DNA from: Stichopus chloronotus
Taxonomy: Eukaryota; Echinodermata; Holothuroidea; Aspidochirotida; Stichopodidae
DNA length: 64,000 nucleotides
Assembly (NCBI GenBank): GCA_021234535.1
Contig: CM037835.1
Span: forward strand, 8,990,001-9,054,000
Reading direction: 5' to 3'
Made by a program: the position numbers and the translations under genes. The notes beneath the pieces are model-generated. The model worked only from the letters and a program-made list of their open reading frames with translations. It had not been told where the DNA came from and did no database searches. Positions 1 to 12,949 of the stretch are shown piece by piece. Each line of letters begins with the position of its first letter. Position 1 is the first letter of the stretch.

Positions 1-3000
1 GAACTTTGTAGACTCAAATTTCCCCTAAGTGTGTCCTTCTTTGATGAAACGTTAACTACTTCACATCAAACCTGACTTTCGAGTGGATTCAGGGATTTAG
101 TGGTCAGTATTTCATTGGTTTAAAGTCAGCCTCTGCTTGTAATCTTTGCAGGATGGTTGCAATATCACGATTCCCCGTGTGGATTATACTGTACATTGAC
201 ATATCTTTGTTTTTTTTTGTTTTTAAACGTTGCCCCTTATCTAAATGTTGTTGACCAGTTTCAGTGACCAAAGCCCAAGGTTTATCATGGACATTTTATT
301 TCAAGTCTTCAATTTATAGCTACTAAGTACACTTTATAGCACATTTATGGTCACACAAAGGTACCACTACAAAACATACATTCAGTAACTTGTTTTACAC
401 TCTTAACTGGGTAAACTGTTTTCCAGAAGTAAGGTTTACCTGCCACGGTCACACCGCAATCTGTCTTTTGTATCATTCCTGACGTTTCTAAAGACTTAAA
501 TGGGATTAGAAGAGAATACAATTTGGTATTTGTCATCTGCTACAGTCACAGAATTACAGGATGATCTCTACTGACACAGAATTGCCAGGCGGCAGGGATA
601 TAAATCACCTTCTAGGCATTTCATTGCCCAGCGATGCGTATGACAATATTTGTGAACATGTCAAACATGAAGAAGAATCCGTACCTCCCTACAGTACATC
701 TGGGAATGCATAGAGACTTTTCATTTAGTTTATCAAGAAATGCAGTAAGACTTCTGCCTCCACACCTCATTTGCATTTAATAGGCTACCTCGTTAAAGAA
801 ATATGCCACATGTATTCATTTGTTTCAATTAAACAGTCATTGAAGGTTTTACGCCACCTGCTCCTAAGATGATGGCGGTAACAACCTGCACACCAAAGCA
901 TTGTTCTGAGTGAACTACTTGTTTAGTTGACTAAAATGATTAATTGACTCAAATGATGTTGAAAGTCAAATCATACAGAATCATCGAATAAATTAATGTT
1001 CAAATACCCTTGAGCAGACTACACATTTTGTGTCCATTAGATGTGGGGGTTCTAAAAGTACTACGGATTGATTGAATTTTCTGTATTAAAAGTACTATAC
1101 ATCGACTCTCCCTGATCTAAGTGATGCTGAAGTTCACTGTGGGTCATCCTACAGCAGTCTTTCTGTATTCACTACATAATTCAGATCTATTTTTAAGTAT
1201 CGATACCTCCTCTCAGTCTTTTCAAATTTCTCAGCCAGTTGTTGTGACATGCACATGCAGGACTGTGCATGATACCCCATTGACATGTGTTTGAAAAATT
1301 GCTAAAATGTGAGTCATTGTTGGTTAGCCCAAAACAGCATGTGTGTCAAGGATTCAGACACACATGTCTATTGGTAACAGTTTGTTTCCATCCCAAATGA
1401 AGTTTCAGTCTTCAGACAAGCAGTGTTTTGTAAGCTATCCTGGTAAAAAAAAAATGTTGAGGTGCTTTAAATTACTTTTTTTTTTTGTAATGATCGATGA
1501 ACACTAATGTTACACTGATTTCAACCTGTAATACAGGACTCAAAAGTCCTTAAATTGCATTCAAACTAAGCTTCTGTAGGGAACATGTACAGAATGCATT
1601 GTTCTTAAGTGAAGTTCAGCCTGGTTTGGTAAATTTTTCTTCTCGAGAATTCTCCATGGCAATATTCTGCAATGTATCACAAACACGGTCAAATTCTGAA
1701 CTTGATGTACAGTACTGTGAGGCTTTTCACTACAAAGATTACCAACTTATCAAACATAATAATTTCACTATCATTAGCCAGTTTGAACTTAAAAAATTGT
1801 AAATTCTGACCTAATATCAATTCTTGGCCTTAGTTATAGGGAACAAAAAATGTTCCTGAACCTCATGATTTGCCTCACTGCATGTAATCTTTACAGTATA
1901 TCAAACAGAGAGTCAAGCAAAACAGTTTCTAATCTGATATCACCACCAAGACAGGAGAGAAGTAATCCTGAATTTGTTGACATAAATGCAACTTAGGGGG
2001 CAGTTTTTTTCTTCTTTTTTTGAGCTAATGAAAAATACTACTGTTCATAATGCTTTGTCATTCATTTGCACTGTGATATGACTTTCTCTTACTAACTGCA
2101 TGTCATAACTACATCATTCACAGCATGGCTCAAAGTTCTAAGATAATTGTTTCTCTAAATGTGACAGGTAAAGACATTGTCACATGAGGATCGTGGTTCT
2201 CGCATCGTGACTGGTAGAGATAACATACCCTGTGCAGTACAGTATGTCACCAGGGCACAAACATCAATTGACACCTATTCAGGTTCTAAAAACACATGGC
2301 ATACTCTCAAAAGTTAAGGTAGGTGGAAACGCGATGAAAACTTTATCCAGTGCACCCTAACGAAACACCGTCATGTGGAGAAGAAGATTCAGATGAAGAG
2401 AAACAGAGCAACATAATTCTGGAAGCAAATTCGTTACAGAACTGCACAATTTAAGCACAAAGGGATGGCAAAATGAGAACAGATTGCTGCCCTGGTTCAG
2501 CTCAGATAGTGTTTTACTGTACTGTGCCTAGGTGGTGTTAAAAGACTGCCAGCACTATGGGCATTGTACTGTAGATGAGAGTGCAGTTTTTCACACTGAG
2601 ACAGGTAAGTGAGGCATTAAGTTATCAGAATTATTTTGACGATCTTGAAGATTCTTAATTTGTAAGTAAAGCTCTAGTCAGTGAATGACTGTGGCAAAAA
2701 GAGGTGTTGCCCCATGTATCCAATTAAAACAAAAATTCTTCAAAGAGTTACAAATGTGGAGTGGTAATGATAGCACTTTTGCACTTCAAGCACTTGAACA
2801 ATACTGTGGTAAATCACAGTGCCTCTGCTTCAAATCTTTCAAAGCATATGCATCATAATAATTGCTTCACCGTTAACTATGCTAGGTAAATGGAGCATTC
2901 CATCATTCCACAGAAAATTTGAACAGAAGCAGAAATAAATGCTCTAGATATGTCCATATCAAAATGAGCAAAGAAACTGTGGCAAGTGTTATTCAAATCA

Positions 3001-5968
3001 CTCACTAACAGCTACTGTATGACATTGCCAGAATCTGGCCACACCTCCATGTGAATCAGCTGATAGCTGAACGCCCAAAGCCGGCGAACCGCTGGTGATT
3101 CCGTCATGCAGCGTCGTACATCCCAGTCCAGCTGTAACTGAAAACCTGACACCTACTGTATCGTCAAACGGCAACCTTGAAAAAAACATCACTTACAGGT
3201 TGGATCGACTCTCACAATACTAATTATTAGAATGGTCTGTATCTGAGTGTCTGTGTACTAATAAATAGTTTTTAATTGGTAATACCGTATAGATGACATC
3301 CACGGGGGGTTTCTGAAGCAAAAGGTCAATAAAAAACGGTGAATGCTGTTAAGGGAGGTCTGTTCATTACGACAAGCTCATCTCATTTTGGTGTCTGATG
3401 TTGCACAAATCACAGTTTCTCACAGTGCTTTTTGTGCTGCTACACAACACGATCTAAACATGATTCTCAATAACAACATATTAACAAGTTCAGCATCAGT
3501 TTAGTGTTAATGTTATAAACAGCTGTTTTTACACTGCAGACAAAATACCAAATAATAGCACTTTTTTCCAAAGTTCCACTATCTCTTTTTATTTTGGGAA
3601 ACTCCAATGGGAAGCTGTATAATTTCTCTAAATTTACAACAAGTTACAATGACCTCTGCCATCTTAGACAGTTGCCCACTGCAAGGTTCACTACAGTGTC
3701 ACAACGTTCAATTGGGACCTCCAGCAGGATTAAGTTTGTGTACATCCACAATGGAGACAACCATCGGAAAAGTTCAATACATACTGCACATGCTTACAAG
3801 TAAAATCACTATTGTGTGTCATCACTAGAAAACAGTTTAGTCCACTATATGTCTTGTCTTTAAGCAGCAAAAATGCTATTTGATATACCCTGTATACTTA
3901 ATTGCTTTTATAATTAGCTTTGCAATTCACACAAAGGCCAAGATACTTAACTGTTTGGTACACATATGGCATACACTTGCTGCACTCTTATAATACATAT
4001 GTAATCTAAGTTGTCCATGGCCAAGAATTTAAAAAGAATTCTAACTTTAAAAATGATTTTTTTTTTCTTGTTGGACATGTAAAAGTAGTTCAGCAACTTC
4101 TTCTCTTTGAAGTTATTGTGTGGGTACAATAACAACAATTTTCTCTGACACAAAGCAATTTTAGCTCATTGATTGTTCTCAATCACTGAGCAGTGACAAA
4201 AGGTGAAGTCAGCCTTTGGGTCACACAGGCTATCACTGTCTGAAATACAAGCTGATTCTTACTGTCTTTACAAGTCTGCTAAAAATGTGGCAGGTTCATT
4301 GTGCAATTCCCAACTGGGGTGCTGTCACAGCTGTTTCAGTGGCAGTCACTAAAGAAGGAACTCTCCTAACACATTGTTTTGAGCACAAGATACTGTAGGC
4401 CTATGCTACCAAGACATCAATGTGACCATGAAGTTGTGCAGTAATGCATAGAAATGGGTTGCAATACGAGCAGCACTTGAAAAGATTCTACAGTAACACT
4501 TGTCTACAGAAGATAGTCGTACTTGGGTTCTTCCTCTTCTTCCTTTTGTTTATTTCTGTTTTCTAAAAGCAATTCTCTCTTGAATGTCTGTGATACATTT
4601 TTCAGGGAGATATCCAAACAAGATGATACATTTAAGTATTCATGTATTCAAACCATTATGGTTCTCACCTCCTCGTCCCACAAAGTCACAACGTCGCCTT
4701 TATTATTCAAGCTGAAATAGGAGAGCTGTGAAACTGCATTCAGCCCTTTACGGTATTATTTATGATGCATCATACTGTGTGCTACACACAGTAATACTTA
4801 ATATGAATGCATATTAATTTAGATGTACTCTTCCACTGCTAGTATATAAGAACTAGATAATGAGTGAGGTGTGACAAGGCAAAATGTTTATATAAATTAG
4901 GTATGGATCTTTCTAACATAACTGCAATCAGAATATTTTCAATGGTAATCTGCATACATCTTTCATGCTTGATGAAACAATAGACTACTGACACTAGAAG
5001 TTACTTTCACATAAATTCAATCTATCGAAATCCCAATTTTCTGTCATAGGGCATACTCATTATCCCTTGCGATTTTGCAATCACTTCTGCATACACTATT
5101 GTTCTATCCACAGTGCTGATATGGCACTACAACATGCAGGAGTTGCTTCAAGTGAAAATCCCAACACAGATGGTCTGTGATAGTGAGATGTTAAGATTAT
5201 GTCTGTGGTTGAAATGTGCTGAGTTTTACAAAGGGTAAGAAATGATCTCCGAAGCCAAATCTTAATTTTTCAAATCTTAACATTTAACATGAACTGTACA
5301 TCTACCCTGTTGAGTAAAGCAACCAACATCTAAAGTACTTACAATTGAGTACACATTCAGGGCAACCTACATAAAACTAGCAGAAAGTGTATGCAAAATA
5401 CCTGTAGTGCTTTACTTTGGGCAAAAATTATCTTCAAACTTTTTGTGTACAATAAAGTATATAAGAAGACATGCTCATCTTTACTCCAAGTTGGCAAAAG
5501 ACTCAATATGAACTGCAGACCTCCTGATCATAGCACTGTGCTTCAACCTTTAATGATAGCAATCTTAGATGCTAATGATACTTTTATTCTGGCCATTTTC
5601 TCTATATTGGCTTCCTGAACGATACCGTGGATGGATCCTGATAATAACGGGTATCTTGTACCAAGTTGAGATAATGTGCCTGGTTAACCTGGTTTTGCTA
5701 CAATATAAATACAAATGACTCACGTCCCTGTCCTGACACAACATATGCACTCTCATCTACCATGCCGAGTGTGCAGGGTAACCTTTAACACCGCCTCTGG
5801 CACCGTCCAGTCTGATATGGGACTGGTATCTCTTTCCAAAGAATTTATGTGTCAGGAATGGAGAGGTTGTAGAAGATGACAGTGCGGTTGTTGTTTCGAG
5901 ATAGGTAAGTGAGGAGTGATTTTAACGTGTCAAGGATATCTAGGCAAGAAGATGTAGACACCAGTGTT

Positions 5969-6316
5969 GATCTTCACTTTGCTGACTTTTGACCATCGCC
6001 ACCACAGAAAGTGATCCCAACCACAGGACCCGATCTTGAGTGCAGAATTAGACCGTGGCCATACCATTAGATCCTCTTAACATTGTCTTATAAGCCATAC
6101 TGTACTCTATGACTTCACCACAGGATATATGCACGGATGACTAAAAGATCAGAATCTAGTAGAGACTGGATCTGATCTTGAACAGAAATTTGATCCTGAC
6201 CAAATCATCAGATCCAAATCACATACTGTAATACACGATCTTGGCCATATAAGTTGATAATGATCGTAGAGTGTGAAAATTACAGCAAAAGCTGATCCTC
6301 ATCCTATGATCTGTTC
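5969..6316. repeat. GATC-rich degenerate repeat
   Basis: More than a dozen GATC words in about 350 bp, with recurring GATCTTG and CATCAGATCC / CATTAGATCC blocks, suggesting a decayed tandem repeat. Confidence 0.5.
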
Positions 6317-9300
6317 CATGCATTTGACATGAAGTATGTATACAGACTTGGTTTCTAGCAGTCCTGATGCATAGTGACGAGTTATGTACAGTAAGTTAGC
6401 AAAGCCACTTGCTTGGCACATCCTTTAATTGTTGATTATGCTTCAAAATCAGCAAATGTCAGACTCATAGAGGAAGCCTGTCAATGCTTTTGTATCTGGC
6501 CTCGTGTAAAAAAATGCACATTGATGGAAGATGACTTTACTGATTTCAAACCCCAAATCCAGGTACGGCACATTGTCTTCTGAACACGTACCAAAGTAGA
6601 TTCGAAGAGACTGGACGGGGTAAGATCCAGAGATGCTAAAATTAAGATTACTCAATCAGGGAAATTCTAGAGAGCGCGCACACTCCCTGTGAAGCAAGCA
6701 ATTGAAGTGTACTGTAACAAGAACAATGCCCAGGCCTGACATTACAGTTCTGGTATGCACCTACCTTTTTGGCAGTTATAGCATGCCACAAACCAAAACC
6801 AATGGTTTTCATTGCGATATCTGATGATGAACATAACGCACGTTTACACTCTATGTACAATACAAAATTGAGAAGACACACTTGATTTGTATCAGGGTCT
6901 ATTTTACTAGCACTCACACAGCAGCAACTATGGGACTTTCACATTCTTTCAATTTTTTCTTTGTAAAATCCATCTGTAATCCAGAAGTTTTTTTTAGTCA
7001 TGTGGGGGGTCAGGAGGTAAGGATAAAATCCAGAAGTCTCCTACAGAATCCAGGAGACTTGACCATCTCTGAAGATTCTAAGTCTGTCTTTACTTTAGTC
7101 ATGGCAGACTGCCTGGTCCTTGTCTTTCTGTTAACAATCCAGCCCAGTATTTTCATGAGAAGCACAAGGTGCAGAAAGACTATCTGGATGAAAAATTAAA
7201 TGATTGTCCCTTTCCCAGGTTTTAATTTTACTTCAGCAAAATTCACTAAAATTCTCTCTCCTCTTGATTCTGTTCCATTGTTTGTCATATCATATTCAAA
7301 CATATCTCCCATCTGTTTTTATGCAGATTACTACAAAAGGCACAAGTTTTGTCCTTGTCTTTAAAATCCACAGCAAATTATTCCTTTTGTTATACAAAAT
7401 AGTACAAGATATTAGCCCAAACATGTAAGCTGTTAATAAAAGTTCTAGTTTTTTTTATTATTAAGCTGAAAATATAGGCATTAAAAGTGGATTAAGGACA
7501 GACAACATGTACAGTACTTCAGGGACTTAACCAACTACTGTACTACATATGGGCCATTCAACCCGTTCACAATGTTCACCCTAGAAGTACTGCAGGATGC
7601 CATACAACAAAACACCTAACAATGTTTTAACTGGGCCAAAAATGTTGTAAACAGTGTGAAATACTGTACCACCATACTATCAAAATAGAGTAATGCTATT
7701 ATACCAAGCAGGAGCTAGTAAAAAGAGCTCAACATCACTGCTAAACGTTTTGCTTTACTTTGTACAAAAGTCAACAGATCACTGTAATCTTGCACTTACA
7801 GTACCACCTGAAAAGGTCATGTCTCACTGAACGCAAATTTTGGTTTCCTTTTAAACAAAGTTACGACTCTAGATAGTTTCCTCTCCAAATTCCCCATAAG
7901 TCTAAGGGAAATAGACAAAATTCAAATACTAATCGGGTGTGTTGTTACATAAACATTAATTTTCAGACTGTCTAATGTCTATGCTACCGGATGTCCACAG
8001 AGGATTCCGCAGGATTTAAAGTGATGCAAAATAAACAGCATTTTCATGAATCAAAAACATGAACGATTGTAACAGGCCGACAAACTGTTGAATGACGGTC
8101 ACCATGTCATTGATTTCCTGTTTCTGAACGTAACTTCCAAGCGGGACTGGCAACAAATGGGTTCAAACATTTGTGGTATATACTGTACACACTGACAAAA
8201 CAGTTATCCTGCAATTGCATTTGTTGCATCGAGACGGGTAAGAGAGAAGTGAAGTAAGTCATTAAGTTTATTAACAGTATTCATAACAATACCTTTGCAG
8301 CAAAACTTAAAGTGGACTTGTAGACTAGCCATACAAAATAATATATTTTTTAGGTGGAAAAATCAATCCTATTCTCCCAACGTCCATCTTCCTACAGCGA
8401 TAGCTTGCTCCAAAATGTTGCAAGATATTATATGGAATAGTCAGTTGCACATTACTTTGTGACTTTACACTTTCTGTACTTAAGAGAATAACCTATTCGG
8501 TATTACATCTCACTTTGCTATACACAAAATGGTCAAATTGCTACACAAATGGAATACTGTGTTGTAGTATGTATACATGTGCAACATACAGTAAGGGTTT
8601 ACACCGATTTTGAGACAAAATCTCGAGAAACCTGAAAACTGTTAGCCAAATTTTGAAAATTAAATGATTTCCTCACATTACCTGATTTTGCTCCTTTTCA
8701 AATTAAAATGGTTATGTAACCTTGAAAAGTTTAAATGTTTTCTTGCATGGCATGTTGTATGGAGGGAGTTTGTATAGCTGATCCAACCCATATAAAGAGT
8801 ATGCCTTGGCAGTGATCACATTTCAGGACAAAGTGAAAATGACTTTTGGAAAAAAAAGAAAAGCAAAGAAAGTCATTTGAGTACTGTAGTACAAGAATGA
8901 CATTACAAATTACTGTGCAATGTATTCTTTCAATTTAAATGAATAAACTTCAACATTTATTATCTCAGCTGAGAAATGTCCTGCCTGTGAAGATGGTTGT
9001 TAGACCCTTTGAAGTCATTCCATAAACTTTGATGTATATATTTTTGCAATCTCTGACTTTGGGCCCTTTTCAATTTTGAAATGACAACCATATTTGCCAT
9101 TTATTTACACTGTAAAAAGATGACACCGGTAAAGTGCAAATGCTGTTAGAATTACAATGCTTTACATTAGCTCACACAGCTATCACTGAGACACCTCCCC
9201 CACACCTTTATCACATACCCATTTGCAGCCACATTTAAAAAAATATCCTGGAATCCCATGTACAGCACTGGAGTTGACTTTCGAGATACAGTACGACCTT

Positions 9301-10329
9301 TCGACAGCCAATGTCAACAAAAATATTATGAGCTTTGATCAGCAAAGATGTCAATAACATTTATCAGCTTAGTAAACAGATCTACTGTAGAACTGTATAG
9401 TTGGGCACTTCATACCGCACTGTACTCAGTGTTCAAGAAACAACGCCTACCATTTTCCTTAACATTCAACCTGCACTCCAGCATGCCACTGATCCTGTAC
9501 GTACATACATGTAGTTCTACCTAACAGCCTCCAAACGCCATGCAGCAGATATCCACATGACTCCCTCCATTAATGCAAACTAGCATTGACTTAAAAATTA
9601 ACTCAGTATCATTAAAGAGACATGTAGACCGTTTGGAAGGGAAAAAAAAAGAAACACAAAGGATGTCAGGACGAGACATTTACCTGTGGCAATGACAATG
9701 CTTGGTGACCCTTACACAGTATATTGATATTGTCGATGAAAGTGGTTGAAAAGGAAGTAGTTTCAATAACACTTTTCCTGATTTAATATGATGCAGACAT
9801 ATTCTGCATGCATGCTTTCTTATTGAAACAATAAAATACACTCTTCACAGTGATCTATAAATTATAGTAGACATAAAGTTGTGACCGACTCTTAAGCAGC
9901 ATACTGTGGGTAGATACAGTAGACCGTTTACTGCATTACACATTTAGGCTGAATATTCCAGCAAACAAATATACTGTGGGGAAGTTGTCGACTAATACTT
10001 GGAGACCTTTCATCACTTAAGTGTAGTTTTTAGGAAACAGTTTCATAAATTTCTTCCTGCTTTGGTAATTTCAGGCAAAATGATTATGTATGTACTGTAT
10101 GATCTAATTCACTGCTACAGCAGAAGGAATTGTAACTACTAAACATTAAAATCATTTTTGTGGTAGCATTCCATCTGAATTCCTATAGGGCTACTGTATA
10201 CATGTACAGTGTATAACTAAGAAATGAAAGATTCACTGTTTGTATTACTGGTACTGTATATGCATCTAATTTGAACAGGTGGTCTATGACTAATCAAGAT
10301 ACTGTCTTTGTGACACATTAGAGAAAGAG

Positions 10330-10575
10330 ACCCATTGCCCCAGATAGTCACATTTCTTCCGACCAGTTAGTCTAATCCCTCCCACAGCCTGATTGGAATT
10401 CCTCCACATGTGTAACCAAAGCAATGGGCCCTTGATTGCGCTGTGCAATTTACGAGCTACTGTACTCTTAAGTACTGTACATCTTTCAATTTGCTGTCAA
10501 TCACAGAGCAGAATCAATAGGAAAGTTTGCTTTCCCCAGCCAAAAATGTAGCTTGGGGTGATAAGTGACTGTCTG
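10330..10575 (+). repeat. Dispersed repeat, copy 1
   Basis: Partner of the copy at 57925-58165, roughly 70-75 percent identical by eye over about 240 bp. Family not recognised. Confidence 0.7.
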
Positions 10576-11059
10576 TAAGTGAAATCAATTGTAGTTGTTC
10601 ATGAACAATTAAACAGAAACCGTGGAACGTTGCGCTTCCGATGTTGTTGGCCATTTACCTTTCACTCAACTTTATACTTTCTGAAGACTTCTTCCATTCT
10701 TCCACATGTGCATCTGTTTAACACCACTAATGATCATAAACATCCCATCCGTCCTTTGTTTTGCTTTAATATACAAACATTCTTGTAATAACATAAATAC
10801 TCCTCAATCAACATGTATGAAGGCATGTATGTGACTATCCAGCTTAATCCATCTGTAATGAAAATTGTACATGGTGCAATTATGACGATACAGTAGGAAT
10901 TAATCCTCAAACAGGATTTTCATCTTCGACAATTGACCGACACAATATAAGATTATGGAAACGCATGAATAAGTTTCGTAACACTACTGCCAACTTCCTT
11001 GCAGCACTTCATGCCAACAGGCATGTCAACCAGAGGCACGTACAGCTGTTTAAATATCC

Positions 11060-12012
11060 TCTACGACATTTTTCTTGTTTTGCTAGATAATTTGAACTGC
11101 ATGCTATACTTGACAAAAAATTTTCTTGAATGAATACGATATACAAGTTTCCGTTTTGACTACTAAGCTTTTGAAAAGGAAAGGGATGCTTGTTTACTGC
11201 TTAAATGCATGGCTAGTCAGTCATTAGACTCATGGATGACATAGCAAGGCCGTACAGTGACTGTAAAACAGTGCTGATATCAGTAAGTTACACCAGTTGA
11301 TCAGATGATTGTAATGTCAATGGCTAATGTTACAAGAATAGCTGGGTTTATTTAAGTGTTGCATCTGGGCACATAGATGAAACTGATTTTCCCTGAGTGT
11401 TTTCCAGTCGCATGGTCTACTGTATGTTGTGAAAACTAAATTCTGCAAAAAATTCCTCTTCTCCCTCTTAGTGATGTCTCAAGGTATCTATGTTGTCATG
11501 TAAATTTGGACGTGCTATTGAAAATTCTGATGCCTTAGCATCTTTACCATCATTATTTTGGGGACTGTTAGAGCTGACTTTTTTCAACATTTTTTTCATC
11601 AGTTTTTACCTCTCAGAAAATTATCTTCAGAGCTACAGTATATGGGGATCATGTTGTACATTGCCAAAATAATTATAAATCCTGTGTACATTGAACGTAC
11701 CTCAAAGTGGCAGTTCCACGCTGTTTCTTGTTTTGGGATGCAGCAAACTACACAAGCACTATGCCTGAGCAGAAAAATCTTGAATGAATCTCGAAGGACT
11801 TCTGTTTTGATTACTGAGCTCTGAACAGGTTAGTGGCACTTGTTTTCTGCTTAAATGCATGGCTAGTCATCCATTAAACTCATGCCGGATGGTGTAGCAA
11901 AGCCATGTATTACAGTGTCAATATAGGCCTAGGTTCAGTAGGTCATATATTCAATTAAATTTGATGTCTGGTACTTAATGTACTGTTGTTAGTGTTATCG
12001 GAATAACTGGGT
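11060..12012. repeat. Local duplication of about 250-300 bp
   Basis: About 11070-11345 and 11712-12012 share CTTGTTTTG, CTTGAATGAAT, CTTAAATGCATGGCTAGTCA, ACTCATG, TAGCAA(G/A)GCC and GAATA(G/A)CTGGGT in the same order and orientation. The second copy includes the candidate exon at 11701-11747; the equivalent part of the first copy is decayed. Confidence 0.75.
11701..11747 (-). CDS. Candidate second exon of the minus-strand gene
   Basis: Acceptor TTGTGTAG followed by FAASQNKKQRGTATL and two bases, then donor GAG|GTACGT. Phase 0 in fits the MTTRELYSK exon. Later exons could not be traced with confidence. It sits in a locally duplicated segment. Confidence 0.25.
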
Positions 12013-12527
12013 CTGGAGTTATTCCAAAACAAATTCCAGTTTCTTTACTTCACAATTATCAGTTAACTTTTGTCTGTAACTCTCATCATATCATTATCAG
12101 TTATCGTTACTTTGTTCAATGAACCTGAAATAACTACGCATAGTCAACAAAAAAATCAAAATTCAAATGACACAGACAACTACATATTCAAGCTAATAAG
12201 TTACAGGCGTATGGGATTGGTACAGTAGATGCCTTTTCATGGGATTGGAACGTTCGGTAACACTATCATGTTTGCGAAGTGTTCCACATCGAAGGAACTG
12301 TTTTCCAACCAACCCTTCAATTTTATTGCAACATAATCAACGCTTCATTAAATATTAAGACTGATCAGAGGATGATCACAAGTAAACCTGACAAATTAAT
12401 TCGAAGGATGTTAACTAAATATCCTCAGTGGTCTCCGCGTCAGTCTACAGATTACGTAGGTTTACAGAATCAATCAGCATGAATCAACAGCCACTGTGTT
12501 CCGTTTCACATAATGTTAAAACCTTAC

Positions 12528-12554
12528 CTTGCTATATAATTCTCGCGTCGTCAT
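12528..12554 (-). CDS. Candidate first coding exon of an unrecognised minus-strand gene
   Basis: ATG with A at -3 and an in-frame TGA 9 bases upstream encodes MTTRELYSK and ends, in phase 0, at a strong donor AAG|GTAAGG. The family is not recognised. A phase-compatible second exon lies at 11747-11701. Confidence 0.35.
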
Positions 12555-12851
12555 GTTGATTCAAAATCCCCAAAAAGCGCCTAGCATTTACAAACATTTT
12601 ACTCCATCTAAACTTTGTATTTTTCACCCCAACTTCTTTTTTTCTGGTGATGATGAAGGAGAAGGTATGACTGGAGGAAATTGTTTCTCCGGTTGAACAC
12701 AGGCGAATGAAAAAGATTGCTGGTATACGATTATCTCAGCAATATACATTGCATGCCATCAATGAGCTCGTTAACGGTCTGTAGGAGTTTAGTTGACTAT
12801 TGCCGCAGTAGACATTATGCTAGAAATACAGTTTGTTAATACGCTAGGAAT
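12555..12851. promoter_or_regulatory. Candidate bidirectional promoter
   Basis: 297 bp between the two divergent candidate start codons. No TATA box or clear core element seen. The call rests only on the exon arrangement; a TGACGTAA (CRE-like) word lies just inside the plus exon. Confidence 0.25.
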
Positions 12852-12949
12852 ATGACCGCTAATTGGGGGGAGTATCCCGATGACGTAAATGTTATCTATA
12901 ACAACTTTCAAAAGTTTGGCGAACACATGGAAACCAACTCACAATCAAA
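12852..12949 (+). CDS. Candidate first coding exon of an unrecognised plus-strand gene
   Basis: ATG with A at -3 and an in-frame TAA 15 bases upstream opens MTANWGEYPDDVNV, IYNNFQKFGEHM, ETNSQSK (32 codons plus 2 bases) and ends at the donor AAA|GTGAGTAAAG. Composition is protein-like and unlike the surrounding DNA. I do not recognise the family. A phase-compatible continuation at about 14079 (TTTCAG then VEFLIVALK) is possible but weak. It faces away from the exon at 12528-12554. Confidence 0.4.

Larger units (their letters stand above)
1..11059. other. AT-rich region without a recognised gene
   Basis: No open frame on either strand gave a protein I recognise. It could be introns and 3' part of the minus-strand gene starting at 12554. 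It holds a three-copy short repeat (2540-2640, 5836-5910, 8130-8270), a GATC-rich patch (5969-6316), the dispersed repeat at 10330 and very many TACTGTA/TACAGTA words. Confidence 0.6.

Noticed and set aside
7200..7428. Plus-strand frame of 74 codons
   Set aside because: AT-rich low-complexity reading with no motif and no splice context.
8107..8208. Possible minus-strand last exon (DNCFVSVYSIYHKCL...)
   Set aside because: It follows an acceptor-like CAG and ends at a stop, but it overlaps a repeated segment and cannot be linked in phase to other candidates.
9682..9708. 27-nt micro-exon candidate on minus (VTKHCHCH)
   Set aside because: Phase fits the exon at 11701, but the acceptor lacks a pyrimidine tract and such short matches are expected by chance.
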